A DNA stretch of 64,000 nucleotides from positions 22,749,112 through 22,813,111 of the forward strand of contig NC_072462.1 of NCBI RefSeq assembly GCF_027596085.1. The letters are read 5' to 3'. Position 1 is the first letter of the stretch, and the number at the start of each line of letters is the position of its first letter. The notes below the pieces were generated by a model. That model was given only the letters and a program-made list of their open reading frames with translations. It made no database searches and was not told where the DNA came from. Below are positions 23,556 to 35,087 of this stretch, in pieces. The stretch is from Anoplopoma fimbria (Eukaryota > Chordata > Actinopteri > Perciformes > Anoplopomatidae). A program made the position numbers and the translations under genes.

Positions 23556-24944
23556 AGCTTAAAATGCCTGGGGGAGAAACATGTTGATAAGCCAACACGA
23601 AGGTGGTAAGACATGCTGCACGATCAGCAGTCAGTGCACGACACAACGGACAGGACACTTGTCAACACTCCAGAAGAGCAGCAATTTCATGCAGTGCATG
23701 ACGTTATGCATGTTTTTTGCTCTTAAGACTGTTAAGGAGAATGCATGCCAAATTACGCCACTTGTGAGGAGCTTAAGCTGTCCTTAAAGTTGCAATATAT
23801 TGCATGCCTTGCAGGAACATACATTGACTATACAATTAGCCTAGAAATAAAGGGAGTGAAATACAGCCTCGGGTTCAAACGGTTAATGGGACTCATTTGG
23901 GGTTTTCTGAAAGTGCTATTACGCCAGTGTTGAAACAATGTGAAGGCAAAGTGTTAAAGTACCATTCGGCCATTTGGTGGTGTGTCTCCTTGCTCATCCT
24001 GCAGTACATTTCACACACTGCTGTGGACGTTGACATAATGATCACTGTGCAGGGTGATGGGGTGAAGACATAGCTGGGAACGAATGACGGCGTAAAAACC
24101 GGACTGGTGTGAATTTGCAAGAGCGGGTAGGCTATCCTTCCTTAGGGAGGTGATTTGAGGTCTTTTAAGATAGGCAAGAGTCAATGTTCCATGTTGTACT
24201 GATCAGTTGCAGCTATAGTGCACTGCTTGCTGCAGTGCGGGAGGAGGCTACAAAAAGACACGGTAAGGAAGGTAGGATAAAACAGCATGGAGAAAAAGGC
24301 TGACGCCGACTGTGTGGCTAACATCCTTGCAACCCACAGAGATTGTTTGATCCATGATAACAACAACGAGGCCTACAGCATAGAGGTGTGGGGGCTGTAC
24401 CTGTGCTGTGAAGAAAATAGCCTGTCTCTCAAAACAAAATCGACATTGATTTGAAAAACAAAAAACCTTTACCTTCACTTCACTTTCTATCTACGGCAGC
24501 TGTTTGGCCAAAACAGTAATTATATTACAATTATTTGTCCAAGGGTAAGTAGTATATATTGAGAAATGTTTTTATATCCGGTAATAAGTTAAGTCATACT
24601 ATTACCTTTTAAAGATTTAAGTAACAACTAGCTTATTAAACTTGTACAACACTGTTCTAAGGTACTGCTTTTGTGACTGTCTGCAGACTAGCTTTTTTAA
24701 TATTTCAGATTTTTCTCTTCTTGCAGTTGGCATGGCAACAACAAAATCAATAAAGACAAAGACTCAACAAAGCATTCAAAGGTTCAATAGCTTAATTTGA
24801 CGCCTCAACTGTAAAACATCTAAAAGCAGCTCAGACATAGTCCTGGTTTCTACAATGACAGGTGCGTAGCAATCACGGCCTTCAAAGACAAGTGCTCTCA
24901 ATGCAGGAGGACGGCATACATATTATTATCAAACTCCTCATCCA
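23556..24944. other. No gene recognised
   Basis: Unique sequence with short frames on both strands. 24181-24478 has two overlapping minus frames (61 and 76 codons) that shadow each other and have no domain. Confidence 0.5.
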
Positions 24945-25066
24945 AGCTATCATCTATTTACTACATTGTTACCATCGGAGGGTTGTTATCGCACTACCAA
25001 GTCCCACACCACCTGCTTTAGGAAGAGCTTTTATCCACAGGCGGTGGGACTCATCAACAGTCAGCC
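24945..25066 (+). pseudogene. Non-LTR retrotransposon C-terminal fragment
   Basis: From 24948 the plus strand reads YHLFTTLLPSEG and then RTTKSHTTCFRKSF followed by YPQAVGLINS. This is the conserved C-terminal tail of many fish LINE ORFs, where 'HLF.LLPSGRRYR..K.RT.R.KNSF.PQAV.LLN' recurs. The arginine pair after the glycine is lost. Upstream the frame decays. The fragment is ~40 residues and is the 3'-most coding part of the element, as expected from 5' truncation during target-primed reverse transcription. Clade (L2/Rex1-like) is inferred. Confidence 0.75.
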
Positions 25067-25326
25067 CACAGGGTTGCGGATGAGAGGACAATACTCTTCA
25101 CTGATTATTCATTGATGGAATTAGTGGATCATGCTGATTCTTAGTTATGTTACAATTTAAGAAGTTGTAAGGGGCCTCTCTTGAGCTCCACATCTTGAGA
25201 TGATATAAGTGTGAAAAATGTTTATAAGGAACCGTCATATATTAGTTCTTTTTAAGGCACTAAGACTAAAATTCAAGTTTTATTTCTAATATGACAATAT
25301 TCAGAATTTATTACGGGTCATGAAAA
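25067..25326. other. Possible 3' untranslated region of the adjoining LINE fragment
   Basis: Directly downstream of the LINE tail, without coding signal and without a tandem-repeat or A-rich terminus that would mark the end. Confidence 0.3.
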
Positions 25327-25368
25327 CAGCATAATGCCTCTGGTTATTGTAATTTAGGCATTATGCTG
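25327..25368. repeat. Inverted repeat with 12-bp arms
   Basis: CAGCATAATGCC (25327-25338) pairs exactly with GGCATTATGCTG (25357-25368) across an 18-base spacer. Origin unknown; it could be a hairpin in RNA or the ends of a very short foldback element. Confidence 0.85.
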
Positions 25369-25609
25369 AATGGAGCCTTTTCCTATTCAGAAATGTGGGA
25401 TATGCTGATATTATTAGGGTTTTAGAAGCATTCCTTGGACGTGTATTAAGCAAATTCGGATTATATGTCTCAATTAGGATTTTTACCGCAGTTTGGAACA
25501 CACAACCCGTCACGTCCCCACTGCTTCTTCTGTTTACTGCCAGCTCTGTGAGTTGTACACTGCTCTACACGAACACACTAGCTAAAAGTTTGCTGAGTTT
25601 GATGGATAT

Positions 25610-25770
25610 AAGCATCCCTGTTTCCCAAGAATTACGTTCCAATACAATGAAACTGAATTATCAATTACATTTCGAGGGAAACTTATTTTGTAGTGGATTA
25701 CATTTTCCTTTGGGATCACAAATATGTTTCAAATGAGTCCACAAAAGTAAGGAGTACTTTGGGTTGGTGG
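25610..25770. repeat. Repeat fragment related to 4096-4170
   Basis: AATACAATGAAACTGAATTA followed by a TTTCGAGGGA block parallels CATACAATGAAACTGCATTA and CTCGAGGATA at 4123-4163. Further 25840-25990 text is less clear. Confidence 0.45.
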
Positions 25771-26530
25771 TTTAGTTGCGTTTTTCCGTCTTGTTTCAAT
25801 TTACAATGTTAACCACGTCTATCAAACTGTTTAAATCTGTGACTGGAAATAATACGCTTCCCTGGAAATGTTTTTGAGAGTGCCGTTTAGTTGTATGGGA
25901 AAGTACCTTTGTTGGCGACAGGTCTGGTTTTTGGATATGCACAAATATCGCAAAGCCAGCCTTTTCAAGTCTGCCACTGGTTATTTTCATCGTAGCATAG
26001 CTGCATGTAAACAGGAGTGTTAGTGGAATATTCATTTTCATTAGCCATGTAAAAAGCTTAGTATAGAAATATTACATTTTTCGGGATAGGAGCAAACACC
26101 ACAATGTTTTGAGCATTTAAACGTAGTCATCATTTTTACTTAATATGCAACACAGTTGGTTAGGTTGTAAGCTGTCCAGAGGCATGTTGTGCAGGGATCA
26201 GTGCAGAAGCTTTTAAATGCATTGGAAGGCATTTATATGTTTGTGACAATAAACTGAACTGAAATGATTCTCGGTCGTATGTGGAGCACTTTGGCCCAGC
26301 AGGGAGAAAGAAATACAAAGGCCCCCTGCCAAGACGGCCACCAGCAACTTACTCAGATTTAAAATCTCTGATTACAGCTTTTATACAATTTACACATACA
26401 GATGAGTGACCAATGAACGAAAACACTAGAAGATAAACATAAATGCAGATGCTTATACACGACTTGAATACCTTGCTGAGTATAACATTATATGAATCAT
26501 ATGCTATGTATTTTAAAGACCTAAACAGGC
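25771..26530. other. No gene recognised
   Basis: Unique AT-rich sequence leading into the SINE. The 81-codon minus frame at 25796-26041 has no domain. Confidence 0.5.
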
Positions 26531-26757
26531 TGCACTGTCGCCTCACAGCAAGAGGGGGGGGTTCAATTCCCGGGCTAGTCGGCCTTCTCTGTGGAGTTTG
26601 CATGTTCTCCCTCTGTCAACGTGGGTTCTCTCCGGGTTCTCCGGCTTAACCTTAGGTTAATTGAAGACTCTAAAGGTGTGAGCGTGAATGGTTGTCTGTC
26701 TATAAATGTCTGCGATACACTGCCTTCACCCAATGACAGCTGGGATAGTGCTCCTAA
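26531..26757 (+). mobile_element. DANA/Mermaid-type tRNA-derived SINE
   Basis: The head reads TGCACTGTCGCCTCACAGCA, a G8 run, then the B box GGTTCAATTCC (26560-26570). The body follows the known order: GTGGAGTTTGCATGTTCTCC (26591), GTGGGTTCTCTCCGGGTTCT, CCGGCTTAACC, AGGTTAATTGAAGACTCTAA, GTGAATGGTTGTCTGTCT, then CCAATGACAGCTGGGATAG. The A-box end is truncated or diverged (only CTAAACAGGC before it). The usual 'CCTCCCACAGTCCAAAAACATG' segment after CTCCGG is deleted. Such SINEs depend on a LINE partner for mobilisation. It is an old copy and inactive. Confidence 0.9.
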
Positions 26758-27904
26758 TGGCATTTTTGAAGAAAAATAACCAATCTGATACGCTAGTCTC
26801 TAACGTAGCTGTCAATCACTACTCATGAAGCTTGCGCGTTTCGATCTCACTGTCGAGCGTTGATTAAATATTAATCAAGGTTATGTTACTGTATTGCCTG
26901 TTTCTCCCCTCAAATGTTTTCAGGAACATATTTTAGTGTACTGTTTAACTTTTAAACGAGAAAGTTTACTCCAGCTGGTGAGGGGTGCTTGGTTTTGGCT
27001 CAACTGTTTTCAATACGGCGGCTAGGTCATAAAATGTCAAAGTTTTACAGCTAAATATTACACCAAATCAAAAGTTTTGCAATCAGCATCAAACAATTAT
27101 TTTATCCCAAAGTTTATCCCATTTTATATGAAAGTATGACAACATTCTTATTTAAGGTGATTTTAACATACATACACAGACTGCTGCTCTACTTCAGAAT
27201 CTTTTTAACCTCACTCAGGGAATACAGGAGCCAAAGCACTTGATCTGGTTCAGCTCAGTCATCTCAGCCCCTACAACTTTGAGACTAAAGATATGTGTGT
27301 TTGATCACAAGGCCGTTTTATTCACCGTGGTTTTATCCCAACAACCTGTTATACACAGTTCCTCTGCCAGGTTTTTAACTCTATGTGCTAGCAAGTTTTC
27401 TTTCTTCTTTAACTACCTTTAATCCACATTTTATCCTAGAGGAGCTGGTCTCGCTTTTAAATCATACATGTCAGACGATCCTGGACTCTGTTGTCCCCTG
27501 AAAAGACAAAAGATATATGCAAATAAAAATGTATCAAACGGCTGATAAAAAAGCGAGAACATCCTTCTTCTCAGACTTGATTTTAGAAAAAACAATCTAA
27601 CCCTTGAATTTTATATAAAATAACTGACTCGGTTGGCACATACTCCCACTCTCGTTTTACCGACACCTCACCAGAGATGTGTGAGCAATTTTAACACATT
27701 TCTTGCAAATAGAGTAAAGGATAGCCTTTAATTAGCGAGGCACCTATCCGTCTGTTACTAATAACAAACATCTGATTTTCAGCTGATCTTCCATGACCGG
27801 TGATTAGTTTCATATTTCCAATTTTTTTCACATCGACATACATGCCACATGATGGTTCAACACCACACACTCATACACTCACACCGTGTGGAAGTTCCTC
27901 AGCG
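26758..27904. other. No gene recognised
   Basis: Unique DNA. The 26800-26860 patch (TCGATCTCACTGTCGAGCG) is locally CpG-bearing. No frame over 62 codons. Confidence 0.5.
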
Positions 27905-28606
27905 TGAGAGAAGAAGACATAAAGCTCTCAATTTGTCACAACTTGCAAGTCCAAAATAAGCCGTGGAGGATCAACCTTAAAACTAATTTAGTCAGACACT
28001 TATTATATTGTAATTCATTCCCATCATGCTGCTCGGAGTAATCGCAGTGACCGACTCATCTGCCAACAGCCCGGGGTCTTTCCCTATCACAGTCCTGCTT
28101 ATAACGCAAACCTTTCAATGCGTTCAAGCTCTACTCAGTAAAAACGAGTATTGAGCAATGAGGTGTTCATATGTTATCTTGTAAAATGTAGTTTTGTAGA
28201 GAAACCTGGATAAATACAGTTGTTTGAAGGAGATCATATTTACAGCAAAAATATTCATACATATTAGAGATGGAATTGTGACCTGTTTGATCATCAAACT
28301 TTAGCTCTAAGCAGCTTATAATACATAGTCCAAAAGTTTTATTTAATCAAAGAAAATAACAATAATTACCTACCTTGTCATTTGAGTTGTGTGTTTTATG
28401 CAAATAACCCCTATCAATGACAATAACAAAGTTAAAGGATAACATTTCGAATTCTTGATGGTTTTCACTGACTTTTTAACGGTGGTGAAAAAATGGTGGA
28501 GCCTTGCTGTCAATTACAGTTCTTAGAAAGAAAAGTGGAATTGGCATAAATTGGAAATGGCAGGTCAGACTTAAAAAATTGCAATCCGTGAATCTACAGA
28601 TAAAAG
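27905..28606 (+). repeat. Three-copy interspersed repeat family, copy B
   Basis: Shares with copy C the 5' block TTGCAAGTCCAAAATAAGCC, GTGGAGGA (27942-27969). It shares with both copies AGTCAGACACTTATTATATT (27991), CACAGTCCTGCTTATAAC (28089), CAGTAAAAACGAGTATTG (28136), CTAAGCAGCTTATAATACAT and ATGCAAATAACCCCTATCAA. It extends to ATTGCAATCCGTGAATCTAC near 28603, matching copy A's end. It differs by many small indels, so it is an old family. No coding frame. Confidence 0.8.
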
Positions 28607-29174
28607 CCATTGTTGTCTTTTTTTTATCTGAAAACATATCGCAAATTCTCAATCTTCATAATAGTTCCAAATCTCAATCCCCTTGCGAGTTTGGCGCTCT
28701 GCATTATGCTTTCACATTTAATTTATACAAAACAGCTAATCGTCCTGCATAATGCATCGAGGCAAGTGTGGAAACAAGCTCACAGGCTTTGGGTAATGTT
28801 AATTGAATTTGAAAATGAAGTATCTCGTAGACAAATTGTTTGTGACTTCATTCTGTGCTATTATTACTCATGTTAAATGAGGGTGAAACATGGAACAGTA
28901 TTAAAAATGCATTCCTCCTACAAACAAATCACATTTTAATCTTGTGCCTGGGTGTGTCTAAAGCTGTAATGAATACACAATAAAACTTATATTTTATATG
29001 TATGCTCATTTGGTGACAAAGTGCTTTTCATCTTCTCAACTGAACATCTGTTGTTTGCCTAAATGAACCGTATTTTTGTATTTTTAGATATTTGGTTTTA
29101 TTCTAGTTGATTTTAATACATTGACTTTACCAACAAATTATATCAGCTACATTCAAATGGGTGCTGCACACAAA
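28607..29174. other. No gene recognised
   Basis: The 88-codon frame at 28610-28876 overlaps a second frame and has no domain. Confidence 0.5.
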
Positions 29175-29505
29175 GGAACCTTAATCCTACCAACTGGGGT
29201 CCCGTAGACCCAATAGTAGGCGGGGGAAAAAAAACCTGATTCTCTCTTGAAAGATTATTACTCAATATCGGAAATATATGACTGTATACACAACATTATG
29301 ATCGCCTGTATCAATTCTGTGACACCGGGATGTCCATTCCTCACCGCTGCCCCTGGACGCAACAAACGTAATACACGTGCGTCCTGTTAGATTCTAAACT
29401 AATTTAAATACTAGCCGAATTTTGGTGAGAGCGGCTGAGCTTGAGTAGACAAATATGGATACAATCCGACCGGCACCCCTGGTCTTAAAAGGCTAACGTG
29501 GAAAG
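29175..29505. mobile_element. Candidate MITE (low confidence)
   Basis: The left side reads AACCTTAATCCTACCAACTG, GGGTCCCGTAGACCC. The right side is GGCACCCCTGGTCTTAAAAG, GCTAACG, whose reverse complement is similar in outline to the left side. This resembles fish elements with 'TTAA'-type ends, but the match is loose. Confidence 0.3.
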
Positions 29506-29814
29506 GGCAAAGCACAAATCACATAGTAGATTGCAACGTTTTTTTTGCCAAGGATTTGTGCCCCTACTCAGTCATTGAGAGTCAGAGCTTTCCCGCTTTG
29601 TTTTACACTTTGGAACAGAGATACAACATTCATCTCAACGTTTTTTGCAATGCTTGGAAATGTAACCCTCCAGTTGACACATCTCTTTTGTTTGTTTCTA
29701 ATATTGAATTGATAAAAGATAATGGAAGTAAATTCATCTGTTTTTAATTATGAATCATAAAAATATGCAGTGTTTTAAAAAATTGCAGATAGTCACAGTG
29801 GGAAAAAATAAATC
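29506..29814. other. No gene recognised
   Basis: Short unique spacer with one 63-codon frame of no known domain. Confidence 0.5.
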
Positions 29815-29935
29815 ATGTATAGAAAAATTATGATGCATCAAGATGAATCGATTATCGTTTTATAATTGCATCGTAGCCTTCTGAATCAAATTTTAATCAA
29901 ATCGTGAGGAGCCTAGAGATTACCACCCTCACCCA
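29815..29935 (+). repeat. Teleost repeat fragment rich in 'ATCGATT/AATCGTGAGG'
   Basis: GATGCATCAAGATGAATCGA, ATCGTTTTATAATTGCATCG, CTTCTGAATC and AATCGTGAGGAGCCTAGAGA follow the order of a dispersed fish repeat that I recall. About 120 bp, degenerate. Confidence 0.5.
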
Positions 29936-30575
29936 GGGGGTGTACTTTTTTTGTCATAGGCACCTAATTCTATCATTTCAATTTGTCATAACTTTGTCAA
30001 TCAGTTTGTTTGTAATTATTTCATGTCGTTATCTGTTTTAATTAGTCCGATGAAAATTGATCAATGCATTTTGATAGATAGAACCATTTATTGAGTTCAT
30101 GTTTGCCATGGGTCCTAATTTAATGTATCACATACAATTAGGGGGGGAGGGGCATTTTGAAATAGACAGACACAGATGTTGTCTGTATAGTTTCAATTTA
30201 CACAATATGCAAATTTCATTGCTTTCCCTTTAATGGACATTTTTAGGGTTAACACAAGCACTTCCTCACAGAATACTGTCGAGTTCCTTGTAAAAGGGGT
30301 ATGCGTTTATATGTCAGAGGATTCTCCTAATTTCAACCCAGATTTGTCGTCACAATGTAGCACTATCAGGGATCAGTGACGAGAAAGCATTATTGCCAAT
30401 CTCCCAATTGCGTTTTTTTTATTAGTCTAAAATAACTGGTAGCCTATCAAACAGGTTATCCCTAAAGGCAGACCTTGTGGGCAAAAATACAAATGCAAAG
30501 AGTAAAGTGGACCTGGAGCGCATTGTGTTCACAATGCAAAGGTTAAACAAACTGCAATGTGGACTTGAAGCCTGA
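29936..30575. other. No gene recognised
   Basis: AT-rich, with a G9 run near 30140. Nothing further recognised. Confidence 0.5.
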
Positions 30576-30958
30576 TAGGGCTGGGTATCGTGCCATCAGG
30601 ATTTTGAGAAGATACTGATAAGTGTGTTAATTTTGAGAACAGAATTTGGTGGAATGATAGGTGGTAGAATGAGCGTTTAATTGGGTTATTCTCTTTTGAT
30701 GTTTCAATATCCAACATATTTGTTTTGCAATTATATAATTAGTCATTCACATGGCAGACTGTTTACATAACTGTCATTTCAAGAAAATTAGATGCTTACA
30801 TGACAAACAATTTTACTTGTAGTAGAGACATTTTGAAAAATAAATGGTCTATTAATTAGGCTATCCTTGAAACAAAGTATCGCAAAAAGAATCGTTATGG
30901 TATCTGTATCAAATTCAAGGTATCTGTATAGAACATTTTTAAACAATACCCAGCCCTA
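30576..30958. mobile_element. 383-bp MITE with TAGGGCTGGGTAT inverted ends
   Basis: The left end TAGGGCTGGGTATCGTG and the right end AACAATACCCAGCCCTA are inverted over ~16 bp with one mismatch. The interior is noncoding, with 'GGTATCTGTATC' repeated near the right end. The termini are a well-known hAT-like signature in fish. No clean 8-bp target duplication is seen (CCTGA against CCTAA at best), which fits an old insertion. Confidence 0.75.
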
Positions 30959-32324
30959 CCTAACAGAGGTGTCTGTTCACTTTATTTGGGTCCGAGTACT
31001 TCTCGAGTGTTCAAAAAAGGCTGAATAATTGCTCTGAGTTTGTTGGGAGGGCTGAAAAGTGTGAAAACAACTTTACAATAGTTTATTCTTAGGCTCCCTA
31101 AGGAACCCAGCGGGTAGTCCATGTAGATTAAATGTGTTGGTAGGATGATGGTTAATTAACTCCTTGCACAAAGAAATGTATTCCTCATTGTGTGCATTCC
31201 ATAAAAGCACAGCTAATACTATCAGCCCATTCATGTAACAAGCAAGCACTACTAATACCATAGAACATGAAGCAGGCTGTCAGGATTAATAAGGCTTCCC
31301 CACACCTCCCACCTCCTAGGCAGTTGGGAGCAAGAAAACATGCACGCAAACACACACATCCAGGCCATTGCAAACCAAACATTAGTCAGGGTAAAGCAGA
31401 TTGTGGATTTGACTGGTCCAGTCAACCAAAAACAGATTAACCCCGAGTAAGTTTCGACCCAGTAAACATCCCCTCAATGGCTGTCTGTCAGATAAAAACC
31501 TCAATTTAACAATTTGCTCTTGGCATCACAGCAGTCTCTTGGTAAAACAACAATAAGTGCCCTAATGCCGAAGTTCCCTCCGGATTAGAGCATCAACTGA
31601 ACACAAATGAATAGAAACATAATTTAAGAAATGAGCAAGCAAATGAGTAACTCATGTTAATACAAACTGTAAACCAAGCCCTTAGACCTTGTGAAGTTTA
31701 AGCAGTGATGTTGACACTGATACCCCTTCTGGTTGAGTGGGCAGTGAGGCCCTATTAGGGCTTTTGCCCTGCTTTAACATCCTTCTCGGACTGTCTGGAA
31801 CAACTGGCAGGCAACTGGTTCAGCTCATATTATGGAAATATGTATTTCGCCTGAATCTATGGATTGTTTGTAGAGAGGGCAAGTCCTGACAGTTTGCTGC
31901 TGGAACGGTAAAACTATCTCATAATTTCTCTTTAAGTTTAATAGTAAAAAGATTGCAACTTATGAATTTTTATGACTATTTTATGTATTTCTTTATCAAA
32001 CGGTACCCTGCTAAGTAATCTTGTAAACAAACAAAGTAAACATTGAGGTTTTCTCTTAAATGTTAACTTGGTTTGACAAACATATTGCTTGACAAACACA
32101 TTGTTTCCTTGCTCATAAAGAATTTCCAAAGCCAATTTGAATATCTATGTATATATTTTTGCATAGCTCCTGCATTGTTTATGTCCATGTTGCTAACTAG
32201 CTTTCTTCTACTTTCCTTAGAGCTTTTGCTGGCTCATTGCTACCTTTTTTGGTAAATCAACAACAAATGATGGTCAATAATTTTCATGTTGTTCCTCTAA
32301 CTGATAAATAGGCTAACCATTTTC
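30959..32324. other. No gene recognised
   Basis: Unique DNA; the two ~62-65-codon minus frames at 31073-31382 are frame shadows of each other. Confidence 0.5.
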
Positions 32325-32512
32325 CCACTACATCCATCAATCTTCTGCCACTTACATGATGGCAGCAGTTTACATTTCCAAGTCACATTCTCCAGCTCCT
32401 CCTGTCAGAGGAGGCATTCCCAGGAGAGATAGGATGTCTTATTCCTCTCACACCTTGTGGGCTTACCTTTGGGTCTCCTCCCAGGTGGACATGACTAGAA
32501 TATATTCTTGTG
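32325..32512 (-). pseudogene. LINE C-terminus and 3' end, distal part
   Basis: On the minus strand the order is CATGTCCACCTGGGAGGAGA, ...AGACATCCTATCTCTCCTGG, GAATGCCTCC..., then ATGTAAGTGGCAGAAG and TGATGGATG. This tracks the last ~60 residues of a common fish LINE ('...TGRRPRGRPRTRWRDYVSRLAWERLGIPPEE...') and its short tail ending in a tetranucleotide array of ATGG type. Stops interrupt every frame. Together with 35088-35345 it forms one colinear LINE end. Confidence 0.75.
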
Positions 32513-33329
32513 CACACATAATCTGTTATTTTGATTCATCATACAAAAACTGGCGGCCATTGTTTTGTAAGAGTCTTGATTTCTCTGCTTTCTGTTATCC
32601 GTCAAAAGGCTCAAGAGGTTAAAAATTAATTCTCTGTAAGATACACGAGCATTTTCTTTAAAGATGATTCCCTGAGGCAAGGGGAGTGTAACCATGTGTG
32701 CGTGTCTATCATACTGTCAGCTGCCGTAGAGGATCAACTGGATTGCAATAATTGGTCCAGTTCTTTTTGATGTGAACTTCCAGGATGTCTGGTAATGTAT
32801 CAAACTGGGCTTCTGACATCTCAAAGTAGATCTTCTGCAGATATTCTACTGCTCCAGTATCAGCTTGAGAAACTCTTCTTGCTTTTGACTCGTTTTCCTC
32901 CTCACAAATGAGCACATCATCACTGCTTGAGGGCTACGTATCATTTCGTGGAATTACTTTTTGAAGGGAATAAAAAAGTGTGCAAGGATTCATTTTATGA
33001 TATGTATGCCAAAAGATGGTTTGGTATCTAGGTTAAAAGTTTAATTAGTGACATTTTCAGACATCAAGGTTGTTTTCAATATCTTTTCAATGACAATATT
33101 TCAGAGTGTAGTGAGACCTGCTTTACTGGACCGTCCTCCCCCCAAAAAGGTGACATATATGTTGTCTGTACAAGCAGCATATTACGACCCATATTACAGT
33201 TTATTGTGAGGCCGCATCTTTAGATGCAGTAGTAATTATGACTGGAGCAAAGAAGGAAGCCAGGTGATGTAGTATGGAGACGACAAAGTCTGTATAGGGA
33301 GCATAGATGTATAAAAAGAACAAGTTGGG
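32513..33329. other. No gene recognised
   Basis: Lies inside the interrupted LINE. The 33110-33140 part has ACCGTCCTCCCCCCAAAAAG. No domain in its short frames. Confidence 0.45.
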
Positions 33330-33420
33330 GTGGATGCATGTGACAAACAATCACAGGACTTTCACCCAGGAGACGACCGTTCATGTCCCGTGTGAAACCA
33401 AAAGTCAACACAGGTGTATT
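33330..33420 (-). repeat. Teleost repeat fragment, 'GTCTCCTGGG' family, copy 2
   Basis: Minus strand GGTCGTCTCCTGGGTGAAAG, TCCTGTGATTG matches the block at 4220-4290. About 90 bp. Confidence 0.6.
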
Positions 33421-33431
33421 TTAACTTACCT

Positions 33432-33900
33432 ACTTAACTCAGGTTACATGCGTAATGTACCTTATCTGACAGCTCAGACAGCTGACAGCACTGCTTAGCT
33501 TCTTCAGTGACCGGCTGCTTCACCCGCGGTGTGTGAAGGAGAGATACCACAGGACCTTCCTTCCTGCCGCTGTCAGACTGCACAACCAAAACTGCTCCCA
33601 GTAGAACACACATACCAAACAACATTCATTCATTCATGTGCAATATAAATCTAATGTATGCACTGTGCAAAATAAATAATCTGGCCAATTTACTCTGCAA
33701 TATAAACAACCATTCAGTCAGATTATTTCATATTCAATTTTTTGTTGTTTTTTATATTATTTTTACTTATTCATTATACTTTTACAGTGTGATTACTTAC
33801 TTATTTATTCAACTTGTTTTGATCTTGTTTTTTTACTTATGTCTCTTGTTCATTGCACTATGCACTCTGGAGCTGTAATCCTGCAAATTTCCCTGCTGTT
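33432..33900 (+). pseudogene. LINE 3' end: ORF tail plus untranslated region
   Basis: From 33482 the plus strand reads LTALLSFFSDRLLHPRC, then VKERYHRTFLPAAVRLHN and QNCSQ before a TAG (33602-33604). The 'R...RYHRTFLPAAVRL.N' wording is a hallmark of fish CR1/L2/Rex1-like LINE tails. The downstream ~300 bp is rich in 'GTGCAATAT' (33636, near 33690) and ends around GGAGCTGTAATCCTGCAAAT, the usual 3' untranslated text just before the tail, although the final repeats are missing. It is 5'-truncated and dead, but the last 40 codons are unusually intact, so this insertion may be younger than the surrounding LINE debris. Confidence 0.85.
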
Positions 33901-34279
33901 TTCATAAACATAATCAAGTAGTTTTGTTGCCTAAACATAGCCAATTCTTTTTTTTTTTGCCCAAACCTTACCAAGTAGGTTACTTTTGTTTCAATTCACC
34001 ATGTTTAACACATATTTTAAACTGTGACTAATTTACAACTTGTGTTAGTCGCTGGTACAATTATATATGTTGTTTTGACAAGCAACGTATTCTGTTGTTT
34101 AGGTATGAGGATATGTTGTACTTTTTATAAAACAAAATTACTGAAATGTCATTGAAACAACACTTATAAGCAACCTAGACATCTAAGAGAAACAGAAACA
34201 TAAAGTTTCACTGTCCAACCAAATTTGAGCCAGTTGTTACCTAGACATGGACGTAGATGTCTTTTAACATTCAAGCATT
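33901..34279. repeat. Possible 'GTTGCCTAAAC' repeat fragment
   Basis: TAGTTTTGTTGCCTAAACAT and ACCTTACCAAGTAGGTTACT recall the abundant fish 'GGTTTAGGCAACAAAACCAC' repeat (minus strand). A comparable string is at 4618-4650. Confidence 0.45.
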
Positions 34280-35087
34280 ATTCACCTTTTTTTATATAGC
34301 ACTTTATGTTCAATGTTTACAGACATAAGAAAAGATAAAATCATTAAAAAAACAAACTCTTGTGAGCACATAAAGTACATGTTACATTATTTGATTACAC
34401 AAGAAAACGTGAATAAAATCTAAAAATAAGTTATCTTAAATGACTAAATTTAAGGCCAGTGCAAAACTAATAACTATAAAAATGAGTAATGAATAGATAT
34501 ATAAAATTAGACATTGAGGCTGCTTGTCTAATTTGCAGTGGATGGCTATTCCACAGTTTTGGGCCCATGATTGGTAAAGCGATAGGGAATAGCAGTATTT
34601 TGTACAAGTTGGACACTGAATTCAGGGTCACAATATTCCATTGGCTGTAATCAAAGGCATGAATACGTGTTTTTGTGTCTTCAAATGAAAGAAAAAGATC
34701 TAATTATGTTTCTGTTATGTTACAAAACTACTGTAATTGACACGCAGTTCACATGCATGCCAAACCGTCCCTATGGACCACGGATCAACTACAGTCCATT
34801 ACACCACTAGTGATCAACTACACCAAAGGCAGCAGAAAGGTCAGAAAATATGAAAACGCTACAACAACCAGAATCTGAATTCAGTTAAACGTCATTAACA
34901 CAAACTTTAAGATTCAAGGAGTGCAGTCTCTGTGCGATGGTGGGTTCAAAGGCCTGATTGGAACCTTTCAAAAAGGGATCACCCATTTAAAAAGCTGTGC
35001 ATAGACCACTTTCTCTAATACCTTGGCAAGAAAAAGTAATTTAGTCCCTCAATCAATTCCTTCAAAAAAACAAAACATGAAACATTA
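34280..35087 (+). repeat. Teleost interspersed repeat, long degenerate copy
   Basis: Starts TTTTTTATATAGCACTTTAT and proceeds through GGATGGCTATTCCACAGTTT, TGGGCCCATGA, later CCAAAGGCAGCAGAAAGGTC, GTGCAGTCTCTGTGCGATGG and a 'CCTGATTGGAACCTTT' block. This is the ordered text of a long, very common fish repeat beginning with 'TTTATTTATATAGCGC'. 34740-34800 is poorly matched. It has no ORF and abuts the LINE piece at 35088. Confidence 0.7.

Noticed and set aside
26531..26757. tRNA gene
   Set aside because: The B-box is that of a SINE head; the body matches a SINE and the cloverleaf cannot form.
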